Below are positions 16,983 to 23,678 of a stretch of DNA of 64,000 bases, piece by piece. Origin of the DNA: Thioglobus_A sp964344985 (GTDB lineage: Bacteria; Pseudomonadota; Gammaproteobacteria; PS1; Pseudothioglobaceae); NCBI GenBank assembly GCA_964344985.1, contig CAYFPI010000007.1, positions 7,699-71,698 on the forward strand, given 5' to 3'. The notes beneath the pieces were generated by a model that was not told the origin of the DNA, searched no databases, and saw nothing but the letters and a program-made list of their open reading frames with translations. Every line of letters begins with the position of its first letter. The stretch's first letter is position 1. Made by a program: the position numbers and the translations under genes.

Positions 16983-17645
16983 ATGACTCAAGATGAAATG
17001 AAACAAGTGGTTGCTCAAGAGGCACTCAAATACGTTGTAAAAGACACTATTATAGGCGTAGGAACAGGCTCTACAGCAAATTTTTTTATTGATGCTTTGG
17101 CCACTATGAAAAACGACATTACTGGCGCTGTTGCCAGCTCTATTGCTACTCAAGAACGATTAGAATCTCATGGCATTAAGGTCTTTGATCTTAACGAAGT
17201 GGAGGCGATTTCAGTTTACATTGATGGTGCGGATGAGTCTGATGATGAGTTAAACCTTATTAAAGGTGGTGGTGGTGCATTAACTCGCGAAAAAATTGTT
17301 GCTGCTGTTGCTGATAAATTTGTTTGTATTGCTGATGAATCAAAACTGGTTAAAGTAATGGGCGATTTTCCATTACCAGTTGAGGTAATTCCAATGGCTG
17401 CTAATTACGTCAAACATCAAATTACTCGTAGAATTGGTGGCACACCTTTTATTAGGGAAAATTTTGTGACTGATAATGGTAATTTGATTTTAGATGTAGA
17501 AGGTTTGAAAATCACCGACCCTAAAGCCATGGAAACAGAACTAGACAGTATTGTTGGTGTTGTAACCAATGGACTTTTCGCTAACCGTGGCGCTAATGTC
17601 TTACTACTTGGTACGCCAAATGGTGTTAAGGTAGTTGGTGCTTAA
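16983..17645 (+). CDS. rpiA: Ribose-5-phosphate isomerase A
   Basis: RpiA interconverts ribose 5-phosphate and ribulose 5-phosphate in the pentose phosphate pathway and in the Calvin cycle. I chose the ATG at 16983: it has a GGAG site at 16973-16976 and begins MTQDEMKQ like E. coli RpiA, whereas an upstream TTG at 16971 overlaps that site. Motifs are GVGTGSTA (25-32), DGADE (81-85) and KGGGGALTREK (94-104) containing the catalytic Glu103. The product is 220 residues. Its stop codon overlaps that of the convergent bepA-like gene. Confidence 0.95.
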   Translation: MTQDEMKQVVAQEALKYVVKDTIIGVGTGSTANFFIDALATMKNDITGAVASSIATQERLESHGIKVFDLNEVEAISVYIDGADESDDELNLIKGGGGALTREKIVAAVADKFVCIADESKLVKVMGDFPLPVEVIPMAANYVKHQITRRIGGTPFIRENFVTDNGNLILDVEGLKITDPKAMETELDSIVGVVTNGLFANRGANVLLLGTPNGVKVVGA

Positions 17646-18973
17646 GGTAGCTCTTCATATAAATCAACCAGCTTCTCTAAACGATTAATCTTAACAGTTA
17701 TAACGTCAAATAAATCTTGCGATCTGGTTGTGGCCTTTGCTCGCTCATAGCGAGTAATGGCTTGTTCTAACTTCCCTTGTAAAACCAAAGCCTGTGCATT
17801 GTGCATATGTGCACGATCCAGCCTTCCAGTTTCAACATAGAGTGACGAAAGTAGTTTATGAGATTGGTAGGTGCCATTATTTAACTTTAAATAACGTTTT
17901 AACAATTGAACACCTTGTTGCGCTTGTTTATTGTCAAAAAATGCCTGAGCAGCATAATAAGCAGCCTCTTCATGGTCAATAATAGTTGAAAAATAATCTT
18001 GAGCTTTGTTTAGCTGCGCTTGTTTTGAATAAATCCTTCCAGCCAAAATAAGACTAGGGTTTTTCTTATTAGTTTTTAACAATTGATCAATATACTCTTT
18101 AGCCTGGCTATACTTTTGCCCTTCAAACGCATCATACGCCTGCATATATAAAGTTAATGGCGCATCAGTTGTTAGCTTAATGCGTTTGTGTTGATGATAA
18201 TAAAGCTTTGCCTTAATGGTTTGATATTCAAACGAATCGCCTCGATAATCTCCGTTATACCTGCTAGAACGCTGCATTGAATCTGAAATTCGATTAATAC
18301 TTAAAGGGTGTGATCGTAAAAACTCTTGAGCATTGCTATTGTCTGTTAGTTTTTCAAAAAAATTAGCCATGCCTTTAGGATTAAATCCAGACTTGCTTAG
18401 CATGTTAGTGCCAATCCTATCTGCTTCCCACTCGTGTTCACGAGTGAAATTGATATTTTGCTGTGCTGTTCCAGCTACTGTTGAGGCGGCAATGGCTTGC
18501 GAAGCATTTGAATTATCTACCAATGCAGCAGCAAGCATGCCAGCCACCATTAGGTAAGTTTGTTTATCTGTTTTTTCAACAAACCTAGCCAAGTGATTTT
18601 GCGTCACATGGGATGCCTCATGAGAAAGAACACCAGCTAATTCTGACTCCGAATCAGAACTGAGTAACATGCCAGTATGCACACCAATATAACCATAAGG
18701 GCCTGCAAATGCATTAATACTGTCATCATTCAACATAAAAAAATCAAAATGCTTATCTGGATTTTCACTATAAGTGATCAATTCATTGCCCAAACGCTTC
18801 AGATAAACTTGAGTTTCGACATCTGCAACAACCTTATTAGTATCCCAAATAATCTGCAAAAATTCATTACCCTGTTTTTGCTCTTGTAATGACTCGGATA
18901 AGATTGCTTCTGGCACACTTAAAGAGTGTGCATTAACTGTTAAAAGTAAAAATAAGGCAATTAACTTTATCAT
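17642..18973 (-). CDS. bepA: BepA-like periplasmic M48 metalloprotease with TPR domain
   Basis: BepA (YfgC) is a periplasmic zinc protease and chaperone that helps assemble or degrade outer-membrane LptD. The 443-residue protein has a signal peptide (about 1-16), the M48 zinc motif HEASH (His118, Glu119, His122) and the third ligand Glu183 in EWEADRIG. An alpha-helical TPR-like C-terminal half spans about 265-430. Length and layout match the family. It is convergent with rpiA, and the 3' ends share two bases of their stop codons. Confidence 0.88.
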   Translation of the reverse strand: MIKLIALFLLLTVNAHSLSVPEAILSESLQEQKQGNEFLQIIWDTNKVVADVETQVYLKRLGNELITYSENPDKHFDFFMLNDDSINAFAGPYGYIGVHTGMLLSSDSESELAGVLSHEASHVTQNHLARFVEKTDKQTYLMVAGMLAAALVDNSNASQAIAASTVAGTAQQNINFTREHEWEADRIGTNMLSKSGFNPKGMANFFEKLTDNSNAQEFLRSHPLSINRISDSMQRSSRYNGDYRGDSFEYQTIKAKLYYHQHKRIKLTTDAPLTLYMQAYDAFEGQKYSQAKEYIDQLLKTNKKNPSLILAGRIYSKQAQLNKAQDYFSTIIDHEEAAYYAAQAFFDNKQAQQGVQLLKRYLKLNNGTYQSHKLLSSLYVETGRLDRAHMHNAQALVLQGKLEQAITRYERAKATTRSQDLFDVITVKINRLEKLVDLYEELP

Positions 18974-18986
18974 GGTTCCATTATAT

Positions 18987-19015
18987 TTGACTCTTTCTCG
19001 CCGTGCGACTAAAAT
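18987..19015 (+). promoter_or_regulatory. Near-consensus sigma-70 promoter of tusA
   Basis: TTGACT (18987-18992) and TAAAAT (19010-19015) are separated by exactly 17 bp. Each hexamer differs from consensus at one base. Transcription would begin near 19021-19023, at the first base of a stem-loop, giving a leader of about 60 nt before the tusA start. Confidence 0.75.
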
Positions 19016-19020
19016 AGGCG

Positions 19021-19053
19021 GACTTGTTTATAAAACAAACAAGTCTATTTTTT
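19021..19053 (+). promoter_or_regulatory. 5'-terminal stem-loop with T tract in the tusA leader
   Basis: GACTTGTTT (19021-19029) pairs perfectly with AAACAAGTC (19037-19045) around a 7-nt loop and is followed by TATTTTTT. It looks like an intrinsic terminator, but no plus-strand gene ends upstream. Its position right at the predicted transcript start suggests either an mRNA-stabilising 5' hairpin or a leader attenuator. Confidence 0.6.
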
Positions 19054-19079
19054 ATATTTAAAAACAAAAGGAGTCCACA

Positions 19080-19304
19080 ATGGCTGACGAAACTTTAGAC
19101 GCATCAGGCTTAAACTGCCCATTACCAATTTTAAAAACTAAAAAGGCATTATCTAAAATGGATGCTGGTAAGATCTTAGACGTAATTTCTACTGATGCTG
19201 GTTCAGTAAAAGACATTGAGGCTTTTTGTAACCAAACTGGTAACAAGCTTATTTCTACTGTTGAAGAAGGCGGCAAGTACGTTTTCACAATTGAAAAAGT
19301 TTAA
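19080..19304 (+). CDS. tusA: TusA-family sulfur carrier protein
   Basis: TusA is a small cytoplasmic protein that carries sulfane sulfur as a persulfide. In sulfur oxidisers it delivers sulfur to DsrEFH/Dsr or sHdr enzymes. The 74-residue product has the invariant CPxP motif with Cys13 (GLNCPLPILKTKKAL). A ribosome-binding site (aaggag) lies 7-8 bp before the ATG. It is followed after 30 bp by a DsrE2-like gene, and this pairing is characteristic of sulfur-oxidising bacteria. The pair has a near-consensus promoter, so high expression is expected. Confidence 0.95.
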   Translation: MADETLDASGLNCPLPILKTKKALSKMDAGKILDVISTDAGSVKDIEAFCNQTGNKLISTVEEGGKYVFTIEKV

Positions 19305-19334
19305 TTACTAAATTTTTTTTAAAGGAGAAAGACT

Positions 19335-19850
19335 ATGTCAGATGACAATAAAATGACGATTATCGCCACTAAAGGTACTTTTGACTGGGCTTTTCCTCCA
19401 TTCATTATTGCCTCTACTGGCGTTGCAATGGATAAAGAAGTAACTATCTTCTTTACGTTTTACGGCCTAAATCTTTTGTTAAAAGATACTTCAAAATTAA
19501 GAGTATCTCCAATCGGAAATCCGTCAATGCCAATGAAAATGCCATTTGGCCCTAAGTGGTTACAAAAAATTGATTTTGGTCCAAAAATTCCAAATGTTCT
19601 TTGGAATATTCCAGGTGTTGAAAAAGGTGTTACCTGGATGATGCAAAAAACCATGGAGAAACATGGTGTTGCCAAGCTAGAAGAACTTCGCTCTATGTGT
19701 CAAGAATTTGATGTTAAATTCATTGCATGTGAAATGACAGTTGAGCTATTTGGATTTGATAAAGACGACTTTATTGATGGTGTTGAGTTTGCTGGTGCTG
19801 CTGCTTATTTTGATGAAGCGGCTGGTGGCGATCATCATTTATATATGTAA
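19335..19850 (+). CDS. dsrE2: DsrE2-like sulfurtransferase (DsrE/DsrF superfamily)
   Basis: This 171-residue protein resembles DsrE2 proteins, which exchange sulfane sulfur with TusA. Cys122 (SMCQEF) and Cys132 (FIACEMTVELFG) are in the C-terminal half where the conserved sulfur-binding cysteines lie. Hydrophobic stretches at about 22-50 suggest membrane association. A strong AAAGGAG ribosome-binding site precedes the ATG. It forms a two-gene unit with tusA and ends before a dispersed repeat and a strong bidirectional terminator. Confidence 0.85.
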   Translation: MSDDNKMTIIATKGTFDWAFPPFIIASTGVAMDKEVTIFFTFYGLNLLLKDTSKLRVSPIGNPSMPMKMPFGPKWLQKIDFGPKIPNVLWNIPGVEKGVTWMMQKTMEKHGVAKLEELRSMCQEFDVKFIACEMTVELFGFDKDDFIDGVEFAGAAAYFDEAAGGDHHLYM

Positions 19851-19869
19851 TTTTTACTTCGTATTTTTA

Positions 19870-19973
19870 CCTTTATACTGCGTTAGATTTTTTAAAACTC
19901 TCAATCACATAGCTTTATCTATGCTCAATCGAGATTTTACAAAACCTGCCTTGTAAAAGAAAAAAATACTAGC
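19870..19973 (-). repeat. Dispersed intergenic hairpin repeat, copy B (inverted)
   Basis: The reverse complement aligns with 12457-12557 over the full length. Its central hairpin is CATAG (19908-19912) / CTATG (19919-19923), in place of CGTAG/CTACG in copy A. A G-C pair is therefore replaced by an A-T pair with pairing kept. It lies between dsrE2 and the terminator at 19990-20015. Confidence 0.75.
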
Positions 19974-19989
19974 AAAAAAACACAACAAT

Positions 19990-20015
19990 AAAAAACCTCC
20001 GAAAGGAGGTTTTTT
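19990..20015. terminator. Bidirectional intrinsic terminator, dsrE2 / HAD gene
   Basis: AAAAAACCTCC and GGAGGTTTTTT pair perfectly over 11 bp around a GAAA tetraloop, with T tracts on both strands. It separates the convergent dsrE2 and HAD hydrolase genes. Confidence 0.92.
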
Positions 20016-20038
20016 ATTGTCTAATTGGTTTAATTACT

Positions 20039-20692
20039 CTAAGTCCAATCCAGACTTGGCCAGCCTCTTTGCTTGGCGATCGCTTGCAGCTTATCATCAC
20101 CATGTACAATAATAGGATTATCTACCAACTCTAACATTGGCAAATCATTGTGCGAATCAGAATAAAAAGAAGCGCCCTCAATAGTATGGCCTGTTTGTTT
20201 AAGCCATTGGTTTAAATGATGAATCTTTCCCGTTTGAAAACAAGGCTCACCTTCCACTTTACCTGTATACCTACCTTGTTTAATTTCTGGGTTGGTTGCT
20301 AATAAATGCTCAATGCCATATTTGGCCACAATAGGTTTAGTTACAAAACTATTGGTTGCGGTAATTACCATTACAGTATCGCCTTTAGCTTTATGCTCAT
20401 CAACAACTGCCTGAGCTTTGGGCAATAATATTTTCTCAATTTTTTCACTCATAAATTGCTGATGCCAGCTATTAAGCGTTTGCATATCATTTTGAGACAA
20501 TGGCTCTAAACAAAATTCCAAATATTCATTAATATCTAGTTTTCCCAGTGCATATTGATCAAAGAAATATTGATTTTTAATTTGGTATGTTTTTTCATCT
20601 ACTGCACCAATCTCACTCATAAACTCACCCCATAGGAAATCACTGTCTCCATTAATAAGGGTTTTGTCTAGATCAAAAATTGCTAATGCCAT
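20039..20692 (-). CDS. HAD-IB family phosphatase (SerB-like)
   Basis: The 217-residue cytoplasmic hydrolase has the HAD nucleophile motif with Asp7 and Asp9 (IFDLDKTL). Motif II threonine is in VITATNSF and motif III/IV acids are Asp179 and Asp183 (FYSDSHNDLPML). The helical cap insertion between motifs I and II marks subclass IB, the group containing phosphoserine phosphatase and related sugar or lipid phosphatases. The substrate cannot be assigned. It follows hemL by 29 bp on the same strand. Confidence 0.88.
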   Translation of the reverse strand: MALAIFDLDKTLINGDSDFLWGEFMSEIGAVDEKTYQIKNQYFFDQYALGKLDINEYLEFCLEPLSQNDMQTLNSWHQQFMSEKIEKILLPKAQAVVDEHKAKGDTVMVITATNSFVTKPIVAKYGIEHLLATNPEIKQGRYTGKVEGEPCFQTGKIHHLNQWLKQTGHTIEGASFYSDSHNDLPMLELVDNPIIVHGDDKLQAIAKQRGWPSLDWT

Positions 20693-20721
20693 AATGCTTC
20701 CAATATTAGATGATTAATCTT

Positions 20722-21990
20722 TTATAGTTTTGCCAATGCACGGCCAGCTGCATCAATGGTTGCCTGAATATCCTTATCAGTATGTGCGCTTGACACAAAA
20801 CCAGCCTCATAAGCCGATGGCGCCATATAAACTCCTTCTTTAAGCATTAAATGATAAAACTGCTTAAATTTATCAATATCGCACTCTGATGTTTCATGAA
20901 AATTAGTAACTGCTGTTGAATCAGTAAAGAATAAACCAAACATGCCGCCCACCACATTAGCTGTCATGCCAATATTGTTTTCTTTAGCTTTTTGTAAAAT
21001 TCCATCAGTTAATGCCACTACTTTTTGATTTAACTTTTGATAAAAATCTTGATCGTAAGATAAAGCAGTTAACATGGCCAACCCTGCTGACATTGACATA
21101 GGATTTCCAGAAAGCGTTCCTGCTTGATAGACAGGGCCTAGTGGTGCAATTGATTGCATAATATCACGCTTTCCGCCAAATGCTCCCACTGGCAAACCGC
21201 CGCCAATAACCTTACCCAGCGTTGTTAAGTCTGGCGTCACATCATAATAAGCCTGGGCACCACCAAGCGCCACACGAAAACCTGTCATCACTTCATCAAA
21301 AATTAGAATAATGCCATATTCATCACAAGCCTCTCTTAAACCTTGCAAAAAGCCTTCAACTGGAGGAATACAATTCATATTTCCAGCTACCGGCTCAACA
21401 ATAATACAAGCCACCTCATTGCCTACTTCACTCAACGCTTCGCGAACTTGATCAATATTGTTGTATTCAAGTGTTAGCGTATGTTTGGCAAAATCTTCAG
21501 GAACGCCTGGTGACGTCGGCACGCCAAGTGTTAATGCGCCAGAGCCTGCTTTAACCAACAAAGAATCAGAATGGCCATGATAACAGCCTTCAAATTTAAT
21601 AATCTTATCTCTACCTGTATATCCTCGTGCTAGACGAATAGCGCTCATGGTAGCTTCTGTACCAGAACTTACCATTCGTACCATTTCAATTGAAGGCACT
21701 AATTCACACACTTTATTTGCCAAAGTTGTTTCAATTTCAGTAGGTGCACCAAAACCAAGGCCGTTCTCTAAAGTGGTTTTAACAGCAGAGATTACATCCT
21801 GATTTGCATGACCTAAAATCANNNNNNNNNNTATGTATTTATTGTTATCGGCATCAAACAAATAAGCATCTTCACCACGAGTGAAAAAAATTGGATTACC
21901 ACCAACACCGTTAAAAGCCCTAACAGGTGAGTTAACACCGCCTGGAATATGCTCTTTTGCTTGTTCAAATAAAATGTCTGATTGGCTCAT
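20722..21990 (-). CDS. hemL: Glutamate-1-semialdehyde 2,1-aminomutase (contains a 10-N gap)
   Basis: HemL is a PLP enzyme that makes 5-aminolevulinate, the committed precursor of haem, by the C5 pathway. The N terminus HIPGGVNSPVRAFNGVGG, the EPVAGNMN segment, the IFDEVMTGFR motif and the PLP-lysine motif TLGKVIGGGLPVG are all present. Ten Ns at 21822-21831 replace part of the conserved segment between NKYI and ILGH. Homologues have about nine residues there against four in this frame, so roughly 15 bases more than the Ns appear to be missing. It is followed by the HAD gene and preceded by holB. Confidence 0.95.
   Translation of the reverse strand: MSQSDILFEQAKEHIPGGVNSPVRAFNGVGGNPIFFTRGEDAYLFDADNNKYIXXXXILGHANQDVISAVKTTLENGLGFGAPTEIETTLANKVCELVPSIEMVRMVSSGTEATMSAIRLARGYTGRDKIIKFEGCYHGHSDSLLVKAGSGALTLGVPTSPGVPEDFAKHTLTLEYNNIDQVREALSEVGNEVACIIVEPVAGNMNCIPPVEGFLQGLREACDEYGIILIFDEVMTGFRVALGGAQAYYDVTPDLTTLGKVIGGGLPVGAFGGKRDIMQSIAPLGPVYQAGTLSGNPMSMSAGLAMLTALSYDQDFYQKLNQKVVALTDGILQKAKENNIGMTANVVGGMFGLFFTDSTAVTNFHETSECDIDKFKQFYHLMLKEGVYMAPSAYEAGFVSSAHTDKDIQATIDAAGRALAKL
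21822..21831. other. Assembly gap (10 N) inside hemL
   Basis: Ten Ns interrupt the conserved DYVxSWGPM region of HemL. The family sequence implies a real gap somewhat larger than ten bases, while the frame on both sides is consistent. Confidence 0.9.
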
Positions 21991-21998
21991 AATTTCTC

Positions 21999-23012
21999 CT
22001 AATGTATTGTGCTAATTTTTGGGTAATGCTTTAAATGAGTAATATGCGACCACACCGTTAAAATATTATCTAATAATAATTTAAGATTAACCGTTGTTTT
22101 TGTTAATTGAATGGCCCGATAAACATCGTCAAGTAGTTTAAATAAAAACTCTGATTTGACAGATTTTACTACATGATTAAGCTCAACCAAACCGCCTTGT
22201 TGTTGTGTAGTTTTTAGTTTGATCGCTTCAATAATTAAATTTTGCAAACAGGTCAATACTTCCATCTCATTACCTTCAAAATCTTCAACTTTATTAATAG
22301 ACATTGGATGCATGACAATATTAAGCAGCTGATTTTGATAATGCTGATAGTTGATAAAACCGCCTTCAGATAATTCGCTCAATACTTTAAACGGCACACC
22401 ATGTGTGTTGTCTAACAGCTGCTTAACATCAAAATCTTCATTTTGTGTCTGACTAATATGTTCTTCAAGCCAACTCAACGTCAAATCATCATAAGCTGGG
22501 GCAATATGAACACTTTGACAACGAGAAACAATGGTGCTTGGCAAGTTCTGAAGATTGTGTGCAAGAATAATAATTAGCGTATTTTCTCTAGGCTCTTCAA
22601 GTGTTTTAAGTAGTGCGTTAGCACTGCTTTGATTCATTTGATCACCATAAAAAATAACGCCAATTTGCAAGGCATCTGCTGTTTTATTAAGCGCCTCACA
22701 AAAAGCTCGTACTTGATCAATGCGAATATCTTTTGATCTATTTTTTGTCTTTTCGTTAATCTCCCCAGCTCGACAGTAAATCAAATTTGGATAGTTTGAA
22801 CGCCTGATAAGCACTGCATGATCCAAATCATCACGAATATTATCCTGCCTAATAAGGGTATCATCATTTAGCAAAATACCAATTAACTGCTGCATAAGTT
22901 CAAACTTACCAATTTTCTGAGCACCTGTGATTAATAGCGCATGTGGCAAATGATTTTGATCAATCATCTGGGTAAGTTTTGCCAATGCTTGATTATGCCA
23001 AGGAAGATTCAT
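21999..23012 (-). CDS. holB: DNA polymerase III delta' subunit
   Basis: HolB is the delta' clamp-loader subunit. The 337-residue protein has an AAA+-like N-terminal domain starting HALLITGAQKIGKFELMQQ, a sensor-like region IRIDQVRAFCEAL and SSANALLKTLEEP, and an SRCQSVH stretch. The Walker A motif is degenerate, as expected for the non-hydrolysing delta' subunit, and the usual zinc-binding cysteines are not evident. Its 5' end overlaps the tmk stop by 4 bp, in the conserved pabC-mltG-tmk-holB order. Confidence 0.92.
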   Translation of the reverse strand: MNLPWHNQALAKLTQMIDQNHLPHALLITGAQKIGKFELMQQLIGILLNDDTLIRQDNIRDDLDHAVLIRRSNYPNLIYCRAGEINEKTKNRSKDIRIDQVRAFCEALNKTADALQIGVIFYGDQMNQSSANALLKTLEEPRENTLIIILAHNLQNLPSTIVSRCQSVHIAPAYDDLTLSWLEEHISQTQNEDFDVKQLLDNTHGVPFKVLSELSEGGFINYQHYQNQLLNIVMHPMSINKVEDFEGNEMEVLTCLQNLIIEAIKLKTTQQQGGLVELNHVVKSVKSEFLFKLLDDVYRAIQLTKTTVNLKLLLDNILTVWSHITHLKHYPKISTIH

Positions 23013-23668
23013 AGTGCTTCTAAAATCTTTTGAATTTGCTCCGATGTATATTCTCTCTCTTTAGAGGAATTAATTAATTTTATCCTCTCAGGATATTTCT
23101 CAGATCTGGCAATATAGGCTTGCCTTACACGCTGGAAAAAATCCATTTGTTCAAGTTCGATACGATCTTTTTCACCTCTAGACTCAACACGAGACATGCC
23201 AAGTTCTACCGGTATGTCTAAAAGCAGTGTCATGTCCGGTGTAAAATCCTTGAGCGTCCAATTCTCAAGCTGTTCAATTCTAGCAATATCCAGCCCTCTA
23301 CCACCACCTTGATAGGCGTAAGATGCATCTGTAAAGCGGTCACTAAGTACCCAGTCGCCACGTTCAAGCGCTGGCAGAATTTTCATGTGGATGTGTTCAT
23401 TCCTGGCAGCAAACATTAGCATTAATTCAGTATCTGAATGCATGGACTTGGTTTGTGTGCTCAACAACAAGCCTCTAATTTTTTCACCTAATTCAGTACC
23501 ACCCGGTTCACGAGTTAAAACAACATTNNNNNNNNNNNNNNNNNNNNNNNNNNNNNNNNNNNNNNNNNNNNNNNNNNNNNNNNNNNNNNNNNNNNNNNNN
23601 NNNNNNNNNNNNNNNATCTCCCCCGTTCCCCACCCTCCAGTGTGGAAAATAAACTTTCCTTTTTTCAT
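23009..23668 (-). CDS. tmk: Thymidylate kinase (88-N gap and damaged P-loop sequence)
   Basis: Tmk phosphorylates dTMP to dTDP. The second half is intact: VVLTREPGGTELGEKIR, the DRFTDASYAYQGGGRG lid/substrate segment and a C-terminal RxxYxxR-like region. The N terminus MKKGKFI is normal. However, the sequence before the gap reads GGWGTGE where the P-loop GGEGAGKS is expected, in an atypically GC-rich stretch, and 88 Ns follow (23528-23615). This looks like poor sequence next to a gap, not a mutant enzyme. The Ns are about 40 bases longer than the family needs. Downstream holB overlaps by 4 bp. Confidence 0.9.
   Translation of the reverse strand: MKKGKFIFHTGGWGTGEXXXXXXXXXXXXXXXXXXXXXXXXXXXXXXNVVLTREPGGTELGEKIRGLLLSTQTKSMHSDTELMLMFAARNEHIHMKILPALERGDWVLSDRFTDASYAYQGGGRGLDIARIEQLENWTLKDFTPDMTLLLDIPVELGMSRVESRGEKDRIELEQMDFFQRVRQAYIARSEKYPERIKLINSSKEREYTSEQIQKILEAL
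23528..23615. other. Assembly gap (88 N) inside tmk
   Basis: A run of 88 Ns lies in the 5' third of tmk. The flanking 23616-23640 bases are unusually C/G-rich for this genome and encode a damaged P-loop, suggesting a low-quality contig end. Confidence 0.9.
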
Positions 23669-23678
23669 GCTGGTTATT

